Assembly: GCF_036784765.1 (NCBI RefSeq)
Contig: NZ_CP136651.1
Coordinates: 2,790,001 to 2,854,000, forward strand
Length of the DNA stretch: 64,000 nt
DNA from: Novosphingobium sp. ZN18A2
GTDB lineage: Bacteria; Pseudomonadota; Alphaproteobacteria; Sphingomonadales; Sphingomonadaceae
Direction: 5' to 3'
Shown here: piece by piece, positions 1-8,030 of the stretch
How positions within the stretch are numbered: the stretch's first letter is position 1
Layout of the letters: each line of letters starts with the position of its first letter
Notes under the pieces: model-generated
Database searches by the model: none
What the model saw: the letters and a program-made list of their open reading frames with translations, nothing else
What the model was told of the DNA's origin: nothing
Translations under genes and position numbers: made by a program

Positions 1-220
1 CGCGATATTCGCCCTTCTCCGTCACATTGGCGTGCGTGCAGGTGAGCCCCGAAAGATACCACAGCACCGGCAGCTTCGCGCCGGGCGCATGGTCGGGCAC
101 GAAGACCGAAAAGGTCATCGGCGTGCCCGTCTCGCTCGACTGGTGTGTATAGACGCCCTGCGTACCGCCGTGGCTGCGATTGCTGCTGGCCTGTTCCATC
201 TTCTCGCTCGATTCTCTCAT
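1..220 (-). CDS. fghA: S-formylglutathione hydrolase, 5' part of gene (cut by window edge)
   Basis: Hydrolyses S-formylglutathione to formate and glutathione, the last step of glutathione-dependent formaldehyde detoxification in the cytoplasm. Only the N-terminal 73 codons are in the window. They show the family's start pattern: HGGTQGVYTHQS, then PMTFSVFVP, then LPVLWYLSGLTCTH followed by NVTEKGEY, which carries the oxyanion-hole region of the esterase-D fold. The catalytic Ser, Asp and His lie beyond the edge. The first in-frame ATG is at 220. A second at 199 (MEQASSNRS) gives a length closer to typical family members, and neither has a strong ribosome site. The family assignment is secure; the start is not. 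Confidence 0.88.
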   Translation of the reverse strand, partial: MRESSEKMEQASSNRSHGGTQGVYTHQSSETGTPMTFSVFVPDHAPGAKLPVLWYLSGLTCTHANVTEKGEYR

Positions 221-402
221 GCGTTACGATTGACCGGCTGATGGCCCCTGCGCGGGGGTGAGCGCAAGCCCCGATCACCGCTATGTGCGCGCCATTGGGA
301 ACCGGACGAAGGGAACCAGTGGCCCGAATCGCGGGGGAAGCTGCCGCCGTGCAATTGCACACCCCGCTGCGACTAGCACCGCCTGCGGCGGCGCAAGTCT
401 CG

Positions 403-440
403 CTCCCCTCCCGCTTGCGGGAGGAGTTGCGGGTGGGCCG
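403..440. repeat. REP-like intergenic palindrome, copy 1
   Basis: In the 274-bp gap between fghA and mmsB there is a palindromic core CCCTCCCGCTTGCGGGAGG followed by a G-rich tail GTTGCGGGTGGGCC. The same core and tail occur again at 1373-1407 and, inverted, at 1432-1472. Nothing else in the gap looks functional. Confidence 0.6.
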
Positions 441-494
441 GCGGTATGTCTGCTTGCGGTTAGACAGCGCAGAAAGCTGCCCTTTCCCTCAACC

Positions 495-1364
495 TCAAAC
501 CGTCTTGATGATCGCCGAGAAATCCAGCCCGCCGTTGCCCGCAGCGTCGAAGGCTTCGTAAAGATCGCGCGCGTATTTGCCGATCTTCACGTCGGCATCG
601 GCAACGTCAGCCGCTTCGGCCGCGAGGCGCAAGTCCTTGAGCATCAGAGCGGTGGCGAAGCCGCCCTGGTATTCGTTGTCCGCCGGGCTTTGCGGGCCGA
701 CGCCGGGAAGCGGGCAATAGCTGGTCATCGACCATGACTGGCCCGAAGCCTTGGAACTGATGTCATAGAATGTCTGCGGGTCCAGGCCCAGTTTCCGGGC
801 CAGGGCAAATGCCTCGCAGGTCGCGATCATCGTCGCGCCCAGAATCATGTTGTTGCAGATCTTCGCCGCCTGCCCCGCGCCAGCGCCGCCGGCGTGGATC
901 ACCGCCTTGCCCATCGCCGCAAGGATCGGCTCGGCACGTTTGAAGCCCTCATCGCTGCCGCCGACCATGAACGTCAGCGTCCCGCCGTTTGCCGCCGCGA
1001 TCCCGCCAGATACCGGCGCATCCACCATCGTATAACCGGCAGCGGCAGCGGCTTCCTCCACGCGCCGCGCGGTGGCGACGTCGATGGTCGAACAGTCGAT
1101 CAACAGGGCCGTCGTCGGTGCGCCGTCGATCACGTCGGAAACATAGACGCTTTCCACGATCTTGCCGTTGGGCAGCATGGAAACGATTGCATCTGCGCCC
1201 TGCACTGCATCGGGGACCGAGCCATGGGTGGTGCACCCATTGTCCTTCGCGCGGGCAATAGCCTCTTCGCTAAGGTCGAATGCGTGAACGTCGTGGCCGG
1301 CTTTCACAAGGTTCGCGGCCATGCCGCCGCCCATGTTGCCGAGGCCGATGAATGCGATCTTCAT
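495..1364 (-). CDS. mmsB: 3-hydroxyisobutyrate dehydrogenase
   Basis: Oxidises 3-hydroxyisobutyrate to methylmalonate semialdehyde with NAD in valine degradation. The 289-aa protein has the expected length. The N-terminal Rossmann motif GLGNMGGGMAANL is at residues 8-20, the substrate-binding DAPVSGG at 115-121, and the catalytic lysine is K168 in GAGQAAKICNN. The gene is last in a minus-strand valine run whose upstream members make 3-hydroxyisobutyrate. It is separated from the enoyl-CoA hydratase gene by a palindromic repeat pair (1373-1472), so it may be transcribed with it or separately. The family includes other beta-hydroxyacid dehydrogenases, but the context favours HIBADH. Confidence 0.93.
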   Translation of the reverse strand: MKIAFIGLGNMGGGMAANLVKAGHDVHAFDLSEEAIARAKDNGCTTHGSVPDAVQGADAIVSMLPNGKIVESVYVSDVIDGAPTTALLIDCSTIDVATARRVEEAAAAAGYTMVDAPVSGGIAAANGGTLTFMVGGSDEGFKRAEPILAAMGKAVIHAGGAGAGQAAKICNNMILGATMIATCEAFALARKLGLDPQTFYDISSKASGQSWSMTSYCPLPGVGPQSPADNEYQGGFATALMLKDLRLAAEAADVADADVKIGKYARDLYEAFDAAGNGGLDFSAIIKTV

Positions 1365-1372
1365 GTCAAATC

Positions 1373-1472
1373 TCCCCTCCCGCTTGCGGAAGGGGCCGGG
1401 GGTGGGCCACCTCCCATGGGAGTCTTGCGTGGGCCGCGCCCACCCCTGCCCCCTCCCGCAAGCGGGAGGGGA
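1373..1472. repeat. Inverted pair of REP-like palindromes between mmsB and the hydratase gene
   Basis: Two copies of the element seen at 403-440 face each other: 1373-1407 (plus orientation: CCCTCCCGC core, GGGGGTGGGCC tail) and 1432-1472 (inverted, with CCCGCAAGCGGGAGGGG). About 24 bp separate them. As RNA, the pair can form each small hairpin or one long stem, as in BIME-type composite REP elements. It fills almost the whole intergenic gap and could attenuate or stabilise the polycistronic mRNA. Confidence 0.6.
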
Positions 1473-1478
1473 ACCGAT

Positions 1479-2273
1479 TTACTTGCCCTTCCAGACCCCG
1501 GCGCGCTTTTCTATGAATGCGGCCATGCCTTCGGCCTTGTCCTCGGTCGCGGTGAGCACCTGGAACACGCGGCGTTCGAACAGCACGCCCTGGTCGAGCG
1601 TGGTTTCGAATGCGGCGTTGACCATTTCCTTGTTGGCGATGGTGGCAAGCGGCGGCATTCCGGCGATCGTTTCGGCGGTCTTCATCGCTTCGGAGAGCAG
1701 GTCCGCAAGCGGCACCACGCGTGCGACAAGGCCCGAACGCTCGGCCTCTTCCGCACCCATCATGCGGCCCGTCAGGCACATTTCCATCGCCTTGGACTTG
1801 CCCACCGCGCGGGTCAGACGCTGGCTGCCGCCCATGCCCGGCGCGACGCCGAGCTTGATCTCCGGCTGGCCGAACTTTGCTGTATCGGCGGCGATGACGA
1901 AATCGGCCATCATCGCAAGTTCGCACCCGCCGCCCAGCGCGAAGCCGTTTACCGCCGCGATCCACGGCTTGCGCGTGGTCTTGACCAGGTGGCTGGTCCA
2001 GCGACTGAAGAAATCGTCCGAATAGAATTCGGCTGCCGGTTTTTCCGCCATCTGCTTGATATCCGCGCCCGCGGCAAACGCCTTTTCGCCAGCGCCGGTC
2101 AGCACCGCGCAAAGCTGTGTGGGATCGGCCTCGAACTTCGCGAAAGCATCAATCAGGTCTTCCAGCACGAACGAATTCAATGCGTTCAGCGCCTGCGGCC
2201 GGTTGAGCGTGATCAGCGTGACCGCGCCCCTGGTTTCGACCAGGATGTTTTCGTATTCGGTTTCTGCGCTCAT
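1479..2273 (-). CDS. Enoyl-CoA hydratase
   Basis: Crotonase-fold hydratase, 264 aa. In this context it probably hydrates methacrylyl-CoA to 3-hydroxyisobutyryl-CoA in valine degradation. Family hallmarks are visible: the [10 protein letters not shown] opening, [10 protein letters not shown] (oxyanion loop), [14 protein letters not shown] with one catalytic glutamate, and [13 protein letters not shown] with the second. I place the start at 2273 because this ATG overlaps the stop of the upstream gene as ATGA, the coupling also seen at the next junction; an ATG 12 bp further upstream (2285) is less likely. Broad-specificity crotonases look alike, so the substrate is inferred from the neighbours. 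Confidence 0.9.
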   Translation of the reverse strand: MSAETEYENILVETRGAVTLITLNRPQALNALNSFVLEDLIDAFAKFEADPTQLCAVLTGAGEKAFAAGADIKQMAEKPAAEFYSDDFFSRWTSHLVKTTRKPWIAAVNGFALGGGCELAMMADFVIAADTAKFGQPEIKLGVAPGMGGSQRLTRAVGKSKAMEMCLTGRMMGAEEAERSGLVARVVPLADLLSEAMKTAETIAGMPPLATIANKEMVNAAFETTLDQGVLFERRVFQVLTATEDKAEGMAAFIEKRAGVWKGK

Positions 2274-3331
2274 AGCGGGGTCCATTCCTCGTTGGCTGGC
2301 AAAGGCGCGAAAATGGCGTCGAGCAGTTCGCTCGTCACGCCTTCCGCCGTGGCCGGGTTCCAGTGCGGGTCATTGGTCTTGTCGACGATCAGGGCACGCA
2401 CGCCCTCGGCAAAATCGGGACGGACGAGCACACGGCTGGCAATGCGGTATTCGTGCCGCATATTCTCCGCGAAGTCCGTTAGCGAAAGGCTTCCATGCAA
2501 CTGGCGCAGGGCTACCTTGCAGGTCTGCGGGCTCTTGGTGGCGAGCGTCCGGAGCTGTTGCGCCGCCCATTCGCCGCCATCCGCTTCCAGCATCGAGAGG
2601 ATTGCCTCATAATCGTCCGAACCGAACAGGCGTTCGATCTCATGGGCTTGCGCTGCGATCTTGGGTTCGGGTGGAACCGCGGACAATTCGCGCAGCGCGG
2701 CCGCGATAACGTCCGGTGCGCCGGCAATGCGCGATTTCGCATCGGCCAGTGCATCGGGCGCCAAATAGTGCGTCGCCATGCCCGCCCACAGGCATTCCGC
2801 CCCGTTCAGCCGCGCGCCGGTGAGCGCAAGGTACTGGCCCAGCCGCCCCTTCAGGCGCGAAAGATACCAGCCTCCGCCGACGTCCGGGAAAAGGCCGATG
2901 CCGGTTTCGGGCATGGCCAGCCGCGTGTTCTCCGTCGCCACGCGGAATGTCGCGGGCAGGCTGATCCCCACGCCGCCGCCCATCGTGATTCCGTCCATGA
3001 AGGCCACGATCGGCTTCGGATACGTGAACATCAGGTGGTTCAGGCGATATTCGTCGTGAAAGAACCTGCGCCCGCTCTCTCCCCCGTCGTTCACGGCAGA
3101 ATTGCGCAGGAATGCAATGTCTCCGCCCGCGCAGAACCCCCTGCCCTCCGCATGGTCGACGATCACCGCCTCGATTGCCGGATCGTCGCGCCACTTCACC
3201 AGCGCATCGGTCATCGCGTGGACCATCGGCAGCGTCAGCGCATGGATCGCCTTGGGCCGGTTGAGCGAGAGAACGCCCACGCGGCCATCCACGCGCGACA
3301 GCACGTCCTGTGTCATCGTATCGGTGCTCAT
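2270..3331 (-). CDS. 3-hydroxyisobutyryl-CoA hydrolase (enoyl-CoA hydratase/isomerase family)
   Basis: Releases free 3-hydroxyisobutyrate from its CoA ester, the step between the hydratase and MmsB in valine degradation. The 353-aa length, [25 protein letters not shown] and [14 protein letters not shown] are typical of the HIBCH subgroup, which is longer than ordinary crotonases and carries the FPDVGG motif. It overlaps both neighbours by ATGA (2270-2273 and 3328-3331), so translation of the three genes is probably coupled. Confidence 0.9.
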   Translation of the reverse strand: MSTDTMTQDVLSRVDGRVGVLSLNRPKAIHALTLPMVHAMTDALVKWRDDPAIEAVIVDHAEGRGFCAGGDIAFLRNSAVNDGGESGRRFFHDEYRLNHLMFTYPKPIVAFMDGITMGGGVGISLPATFRVATENTRLAMPETGIGLFPDVGGGWYLSRLKGRLGQYLALTGARLNGAECLWAGMATHYLAPDALADAKSRIAGAPDVIAAALRELSAVPPEPKIAAQAHEIERLFGSDDYEAILSMLEADGGEWAAQQLRTLATKSPQTCKVALRQLHGSLSLTDFAENMRHEYRIASRVLVRPDFAEGVRALIVDKTNDPHWNPATAEGVTSELLDAIFAPLPANEEWTPL

Positions 3332-4473
3332 TGGCGCAACAAGTCCCTTCCCACGATCATGCGCATCACCTGGTTCGTCCCTTCAAGGATCGAATGGACG
3401 CGCAAGTCGCGCCAGAACCGCTCGATCGGATAGTCTTTCAGATAGCCATAGCCGCCGAACAGTTGCAGCGCGCGGTCGACCACAGCGCTGCCGCTGTCGG
3501 TGGCGAGCCGCTTGGCCATGGCGGAAAAGCGGCTCTTGTCCGGCGCGCCCGCGGTCACCTTGCAGGCCGCCAGGTATAACAGCGCGCGCGCCGCTTCCAG
3601 GTCGGTCGCCATGTCGGCAAGCGTAAACTGCGTATTCTGGAAATCGGCAATCGGCTGGCCGAACTGCTGGCGGTCCCTGGTATAGGCAATCGCTTCGTCA
3701 AGGCACCGCTGCGCACCGCCCAGCGAACAGGCGCCGATGTTGAGCCGCCCGCCGTCCAGCCCGGCCATCGCAAAGCGGAAGCCATCGCCTTCGGCACCGA
3801 CGCGATTGGCGACCGGCACCTTCACGTTGTCGAAGATGACCTGCGCGGTGGGCGACGCGTTCCAGCCCAGCTTCTTTTCGGGCGCGCCGAAGCTCAGCCC
3901 TTCCATGCCCTTTTCCACAACAAGGCAGGTGATGCCCTTCGGCCCTTCCGCCCCGGTGCGCACCATCGTGACATAGATATCGTTCACACCGCCGCCGCTG
4001 ATGAACTGCTTCGTGCCGTTCACCACGTAGTGATCGCCTTCCAGCCGCGCCGTCGTTTTCAGCGCCGCCGCGTCGGACCCGGAACCCGGCTCGGTCAGGC
4101 AATAGCTGGCCATCCTTTCCATCGTCACCAGATCGGGAAGGAAGCGCTGTTTCACGTCGGCCGACCCGAAAGTGTCGATCATCCATGAAGACATATTGTG
4201 GATCGAGATGAACGAACTGGTCGCGGGGCAGCCATAAGCCATGGCTTCCATGATCAGCGCCGCTTCGAGACGACCGAGACCGATCCCGCCGCTCTCCTCG
4301 GAAACATAGATTGCGGCGAAACCCAGTTCTGCCGCCGCCTTGATCGTCTCACGCGGGAAAGTGTGATCCTCGTCCCATTGCGCGGCATGGGGCGTGATCA
4401 TGTCGGCGGTGAACCTGCGCGCCATCTCCTGGATGGCAAGCTGGTCATCGGTCAGCGCAAACTGGTCAGTCAT
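3328..4473 (-). CDS. Isobutyryl-CoA dehydrogenase (acyl-CoA dehydrogenase family)
   Basis: FAD enzyme that would oxidise isobutyryl-CoA to methacrylyl-CoA, opening the valine branch. The 381-aa protein contains the family signature YCLTEPGSGSDAAALKT, the FAD-contact motif QLFGGYGYLKDYPIERFWRD, and ILEGTN, where the glutamate is a catalytic-base candidate for this subgroup. It is the first of three genes joined by ATGA overlaps. Short- or branched-chain acyl-CoA specificity is inferred from the HIBCH and hydratase genes behind it. Confidence 0.9.
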   Translation of the reverse strand: MTDQFALTDDQLAIQEMARRFTADMITPHAAQWDEDHTFPRETIKAAAELGFAAIYVSEESGGIGLGRLEAALIMEAMAYGCPATSSFISIHNMSSWMIDTFGSADVKQRFLPDLVTMERMASYCLTEPGSGSDAAALKTTARLEGDHYVVNGTKQFISGGGVNDIYVTMVRTGAEGPKGITCLVVEKGMEGLSFGAPEKKLGWNASPTAQVIFDNVKVPVANRVGAEGDGFRFAMAGLDGGRLNIGACSLGGAQRCLDEAIAYTRDRQQFGQPIADFQNTQFTLADMATDLEAARALLYLAACKVTAGAPDKSRFSAMAKRLATDSGSAVVDRALQLFGGYGYLKDYPIERFWRDLRVHSILEGTNQVMRMIVGRDLLRQ

Positions 4474-4499
4474 CTAAGTCCTGTTTCTGCTTGCCCCGC

Positions 4500-4808
4500 T
4501 CAATTGCAGGAAGCGCGGGTGATCACATAGTTGTCGTCATACGAAACGGTCAGGCGGCCGGAGACATACATCATTGTTACCGCCGTGCGCGGCGGCACCC
4601 AGCGCAAGCTCGTCGCGCCGGACGCCTGCATCATGGCCACGCCGGTTTCGACGCTGGCCTTCCGCCCGATGAACCTCTTCGCCGCGTCCGCATGGCAGGT
4701 GTTTTCCGCCATGCCCTTCGGATGCGGCCGGGCAGGCTCCGCATTCACACTGGCGCAACCGCACAGGGCGAACGTTGCGGCGGCAAGGGCGAATGTCGTG
4801 CGGATCAT
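4500..4808 (-). CDS. I78-family peptidase inhibitor, exported
   Basis: Small protein of about 102 aa with a lipoprotein-like signal (IRTTFALAAATFALCGCA; the lipobox cysteine follows LCG). The mature part has CHADAAKRFIGRKAS, then WVPPRTAVTMMYVSGRLTVSYDD and a C-terminal cysteine, which matches the I78 elastase-inhibitor family pattern. I start at 4808 (MIRTT) rather than at the earlier ATG at 4832, because the signal peptide then begins at residue 1. It would act in the periplasm or on the outer membrane against serine proteases. It sits between metabolic genes in the same direction. Confidence 0.75.
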   Translation of the reverse strand: MIRTTFALAAATFALCGCASVNAEPARPHPKGMAENTCHADAAKRFIGRKASVETGVAMMQASGATSLRWVPPRTAVTMMYVSGRLTVSYDDNYVITRASCN

Positions 4809-4822
4809 GGAACGCCCCTTTC

Positions 4823-5326
4823 TCAACTGCACCGGGCGTAGGTAAGCGGGCCGGTTTCAGCATCGCCGCCCATCCCCGTCAGCACCAGCGACTGGCCCTT
4901 GCCGCCGGCGTCGAGCGAAAGCTCGCGCGACCAGTCCTTGCCCTCGCCCGAAAAGGCAAAAGTCGCCTTCATGTGTCCGTCGGTGTCTTCGGCCACTTTG
5001 GTAAGGCGCGCCATCGATTCATAGAACTTCAAGTTCATCGGGCCGATTTCCAGCAGCCCCTTGGCATCGCCCGCGCTCGAAGTGCAATCGGCCTGCGTCA
5101 GCCCCCAGCGTCCCTGGATCGCGGCCGGAATCTCGTTTGCCACCGGCGATTGCATCGCGCCCCCGGACGCCCCGACGTCAACGCCGCTCATCGCGGATTC
5201 GGCCGGAACAGGCATGCCGCTTGCCGCCGGTGCGTCGCTGCCTTCGGGTGCGGGTTCGCTGGTCTTGGCGCAACCCGCCAGGGCAAGGCTGACGGCTGCG
5301 GCGGCAAGGATCGGACTGAACTTCAC
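4823..5326 (-). CDS. Putative lipoprotein of unknown function
   Basis: Protein of 167 aa with a clean lipoprotein signal: KFSPILAAAAVSLALAGC, then a Ser/Ala/Pro-rich linker and a folded C-terminal half starting GRWGLTQADCTSSAGDAKG, with a pair of cysteines (DC and the terminal RC). I choose a GTG start at 5326 because GGGAGA lies 6 nt upstream and the signal peptide then starts properly; the longer frame to 5410 lacks this. The C-terminal half resembles small outer-membrane lipoproteins of sphingomonads, but I do not recognise a named family. It ends within 15 bp of the I78 inhibitor start, so the two are probably co-transcribed. Confidence 0.7.
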   Translation of the reverse strand: MKFSPILAAAAVSLALAGCAKTSEPAPEGSDAPAASGMPVPAESAMSGVDVGASGGAMQSPVANEIPAAIQGRWGLTQADCTSSAGDAKGLLEIGPMNLKFYESMARLTKVAEDTDGHMKATFAFSGEGKDWSRELSLDAGGKGQSLVLTGMGGDAETGPLTYARCS

Positions 5327-5471
5327 GTTTGTCTCCCATGGACTGACTTCGGAGCCGGGGTTGCGCAACATCTCCCCCCAGCCTCTCCGGGTCAACGCAG
5401 CGATGCGCATTCCTTTCCGCGCAAAGTGCCCTGTCCGCCTCCGTCAGCCATCGAAACCGCCGGTCGCCCTC

Positions 5472-6968
5472 TTATCCCATCGTCGGGATGACGAAAGCGT
5501 TCGATCCGTCGCCGCCGCCGTCGGGCCAGCGCTGGGTCACGGTCTTGACCTTGGTCCAGAACTTCAGACCTTCGGTGCCATACTGGTTGGTGTCGCCAAA
5601 GGCAGACCGCTTCCAGCCTCCGAAGGAGTGATAGCTGACCGGCACAGGGATCGGCACGTTCACACCAACCATGCCCACGTTCACGCGGCTGGCGAATTCG
5701 CGCGCGGCGTGGCCGTTGCGCGTGAAGATCGCCACGCCGTTGCCATACTGGTGGTCGCTCGGCAGGCGCACCGCTTCCTCGAAATCCTTCGCGCGCACGA
5801 TCTGGAGGACCGGCCCGAATATCTCGTTCTTGTAGCTTTCCATATCGGGCGTGACGTTGTCGATCAGCGTCGGGCCGACGAAATAGCCGTCCTCGTGCCC
5901 TTGCAGCTTGAAGCCGCGCCCGTCGATCACGATTTCGCCGCCTTCCTTTTCGGCGGTGGCGATCCAGTTTTCGATGCGCTGCTTGTGCTCTGCCGTCACG
6001 ACCGGACCATACTGCGCTTCGGGATCGGTGGAGATGCCCACGCGCAGCGCGTTGATCGCGGGGATCAGCTTTTCCTTCAGCCGTTCCGCCGTATCATCGC
6101 CCACCGGCACGACCACGGGCAGCGCCATGCAGCGTTCGCCCGCAGAGCCGAACGCGGCACCGGCAAGGTCGTTCACCACCTGGTCCAGATCGGCGTCGGG
6201 CATCACGATGCCGTGGTTCTTGGCCCCGCCCATCGCCTGGACGCGCTTACCGGCGGCGACGCCGCGGTTATAGACATAGTGCGCGATGTCGCTCGATCCG
6301 ACGAAGCTGACCGCCGCGATGTCCGGATGGTCGAGGATCGCGTCGACCATCAGCTTGTCGCCGTGGACAACCTGCAACAGCCCTTCGGGCGCACCCGCTT
6401 CAAGGAACAGTTCCGCCAGCCGCACCGGCACGCTGGGATCACGCTCGCTGGGCTTTAGGATGAAGGCGTTGCCCGCTGCGATCGCCATGCCGAACATCCA
6501 CATCGGGATCATCGCCGGGAAGTTGAACGGCGTGATGCCCGCGCCGATGCCCAGCGGCTGGCGCATCGAATAAACGTCAATCCCCGGCCCGGCGCCCAGC
6601 GTGTATTCACCCTTCTGCACCTGCGGAATGCCGCAGGCATATTCGATCACTTCCAGCCCGCGCTGCACGTCACCCTTGGCGTCGTCGATCACCTTGCCGT
6701 GTTCGCTGGAAAGCAGTTCGGCCAGCGACTGCATATTATCTTCGATCAGGCGCTTGTAGTTGAACATCACCCGGGCGCGGCGCTGCGGATTGGTATTGGC
6801 CCAAGCGGGCTGGACCTTCTTCGCGTTCGCCACGGCCCGATCCAGCAACGCGGCATCGCCCAGCGCGACCTGCGCCTGCACGCCGCCGTTGTTGGGATCG
6901 AATACGTCGCCCTTGCGATCCGCGGCTCCGCCGGCACCGCCGACGATGAAATGATCGATCTGGCGCAT
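5472..6968 (-). CDS. mmsA: CoA-acylating methylmalonate-semialdehyde dehydrogenase
   Basis: Converts methylmalonate semialdehyde plus CoA and NAD to propionyl-CoA and CO2, finishing valine (and thymine/inositol-branch) degradation. At 498 aa it has the family length. It shows the MmsA-type opening IDHFIVGG, ITPFNFPAMIPMWMFGMA, and the catalytic cysteine in SAGERCMALPVVV. The start at 6968 is preceded by AGAGGAAC; the longer frame to 7076 runs into the divergent promoter region. The gene faces away from a LysR gene 106 bp off, the usual arrangement for a regulator and its target. Confidence 0.94.
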   Translation of the reverse strand: MRQIDHFIVGGAGGAADRKGDVFDPNNGGVQAQVALGDAALLDRAVANAKKVQPAWANTNPQRRARVMFNYKRLIEDNMQSLAELLSSEHGKVIDDAKGDVQRGLEVIEYACGIPQVQKGEYTLGAGPGIDVYSMRQPLGIGAGITPFNFPAMIPMWMFGMAIAAGNAFILKPSERDPSVPVRLAELFLEAGAPEGLLQVVHGDKLMVDAILDHPDIAAVSFVGSSDIAHYVYNRGVAAGKRVQAMGGAKNHGIVMPDADLDQVVNDLAGAAFGSAGERCMALPVVVPVGDDTAERLKEKLIPAINALRVGISTDPEAQYGPVVTAEHKQRIENWIATAEKEGGEIVIDGRGFKLQGHEDGYFVGPTLIDNVTPDMESYKNEIFGPVLQIVRAKDFEEAVRLPSDHQYGNGVAIFTRNGHAAREFASRVNVGMVGVNVPIPVPVSYHSFGGWKRSAFGDTNQYGTEGLKFWTKVKTVTQRWPDGGGDGSNAFVIPTMG

Positions 6969-7020
6969 GGGTAATGGTTCCTCTCGATTGCGTTTGCACC
7001 GGGCCTGCACCCGCGAGGGA

Positions 7021-7067
7021 TTGCAGGCAAGCGGCATTTCTGCGACTTGATCCTGCAAAATTGCAGG
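7021..7067. promoter_or_regulatory. Probable LysR operator in the mmsA / lysR divergent region
   Basis: An inverted repeat CCTGCAA-AA-TTGCAGG occupies 7052-7067, just 7 bp before the LysR start. A further half-site TTGCAGG at 7021-7027 lies exactly 40 bp (about four helical turns) from the one at 7061-7067. Paired half-sites on one DNA face are typical for LysR tetramers. The sequence match is direct; the binding protein is inferred. Confidence 0.55.
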
Positions 7068-7074
7068 TGGTTCC

Positions 7075-7974
7075 ATGCACGCAGACGACTGGAGCGATTA
7101 TCAGGCCTTCCTCGCAATCGCACGCGCCGGCCAGCTTGCCCGCGCGGGCGCCGCTCTGGGCGTTGACGCAACCACCGCGGGCCGGCGTTTGCGCAGGCTG
7201 GAGGCGCGACTCGGACTTACGCTGTTCGAGCAGACGCGCGAAGGGCAGGTATTGACCGAGGCGGGCGAAAACCTTCTGGTCGCTGTCGAGGCGATGGCTG
7301 CGGCGGCCGCCGGGATCGGCGAAGCGGCGCATCCGGGCGAAGGGCTTTCCGGCACATTGCGGGTCAGCGTGTCGGAAGGCTTCGGCAGCGCCTTCCTTGC
7401 CCCGCGCATCGGCGAATTCGCCGCACGCCATCCGGCCCTGACGCTGGACCTTGTTGCATCGAGCGGTTTCCTTTCGCCCTCACGCCACGAAGCGGACATC
7501 GCGGTGATGCTCTCGCGTCCGCGCACCGGGCCGGTGGTGGCAAGGAAGCTCTCCGATTATGCGCTGCGGCTCTATGCGAGCCGCGCCTATATCGACCGTC
7601 ATGGCGCGCCCGAACGCGAGGCGGTGCTTGCATCGGGCCACCGCCTGGTCGGCTATATCCCTGACCTGATCTATGCGCCCGAACTGCGCTATCTCGACGA
7701 GATACACCCCGGCCTTGCCGCCACGCTGCGCTCTCCCAGTATCGTTGCGCAGCAGCGCCTTGTCGCCAGCGGCGCCGGGATCGGCGTGCTGCCATGTTTC
7801 ATGGCTGAAGGCGACGCGCGGTTGATGCCCGTCATCCCGCAAAGGCGCATCTTGCGCAGCTTCTGGCTCGTCACCCACAAGGATACGCGGCGCCTCGCCC
7901 GCGTGCGCGCCGCGATGGACTGGCTGATAGAGACGACGGCGAACAATCGCGCCGTGCTCGTGCCGCCCGTTTGA
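7075..7974 (+). CDS. LysR-family transcriptional regulator
   Basis: 299 aa. The N-terminal winged helix-turn-helix (about residues 1-60) contains DYQAFLAIARAGQLARAGAALGVDATTAGRRLRRLEARLG. The inducer-binding domain follows from about residue 90 (LSGTLRVSVSEGFGSAFLAPRI). The helix-turn-helix is a variant, with TTAGRRLRRLE where most LysR proteins have SxxIxxLE. It is divergent from mmsA with a palindrome between them, so it probably controls mmsA and itself. The ligand is unknown; a valine-pathway intermediate would fit the position. Confidence 0.88.
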   Translation: MHADDWSDYQAFLAIARAGQLARAGAALGVDATTAGRRLRRLEARLGLTLFEQTREGQVLTEAGENLLVAVEAMAAAAAGIGEAAHPGEGLSGTLRVSVSEGFGSAFLAPRIGEFAARHPALTLDLVASSGFLSPSRHEADIAVMLSRPRTGPVVARKLSDYALRLYASRAYIDRHGAPEREAVLASGHRLVGYIPDLIYAPELRYLDEIHPGLAATLRSPSIVAQQRLVASGAGIGVLPCFMAEGDARLMPVIPQRRILRSFWLVTHKDTRRLARVRAAMDWLIETTANNRAVLVPPV

Positions 7975-8030
7975 TCCGCTTCACACCGCTTACCGCTTTG
8001 CTATGAACAAGGCGGAGAGAGGGGACACCT

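Noticed and set aside
894-2612. Plus-strand open frame of 572 codons
   Set aside because: It is the reverse-strand shadow of mmsB and the hydratase genes in GC-rich DNA; no family motif is visible.
5061-6458. Plus-strand open frame of 465 codons opposite mmsA
   Set aside because: Shadow frame; mmsA on the minus strand has clear catalytic motifs and a ribosome site.
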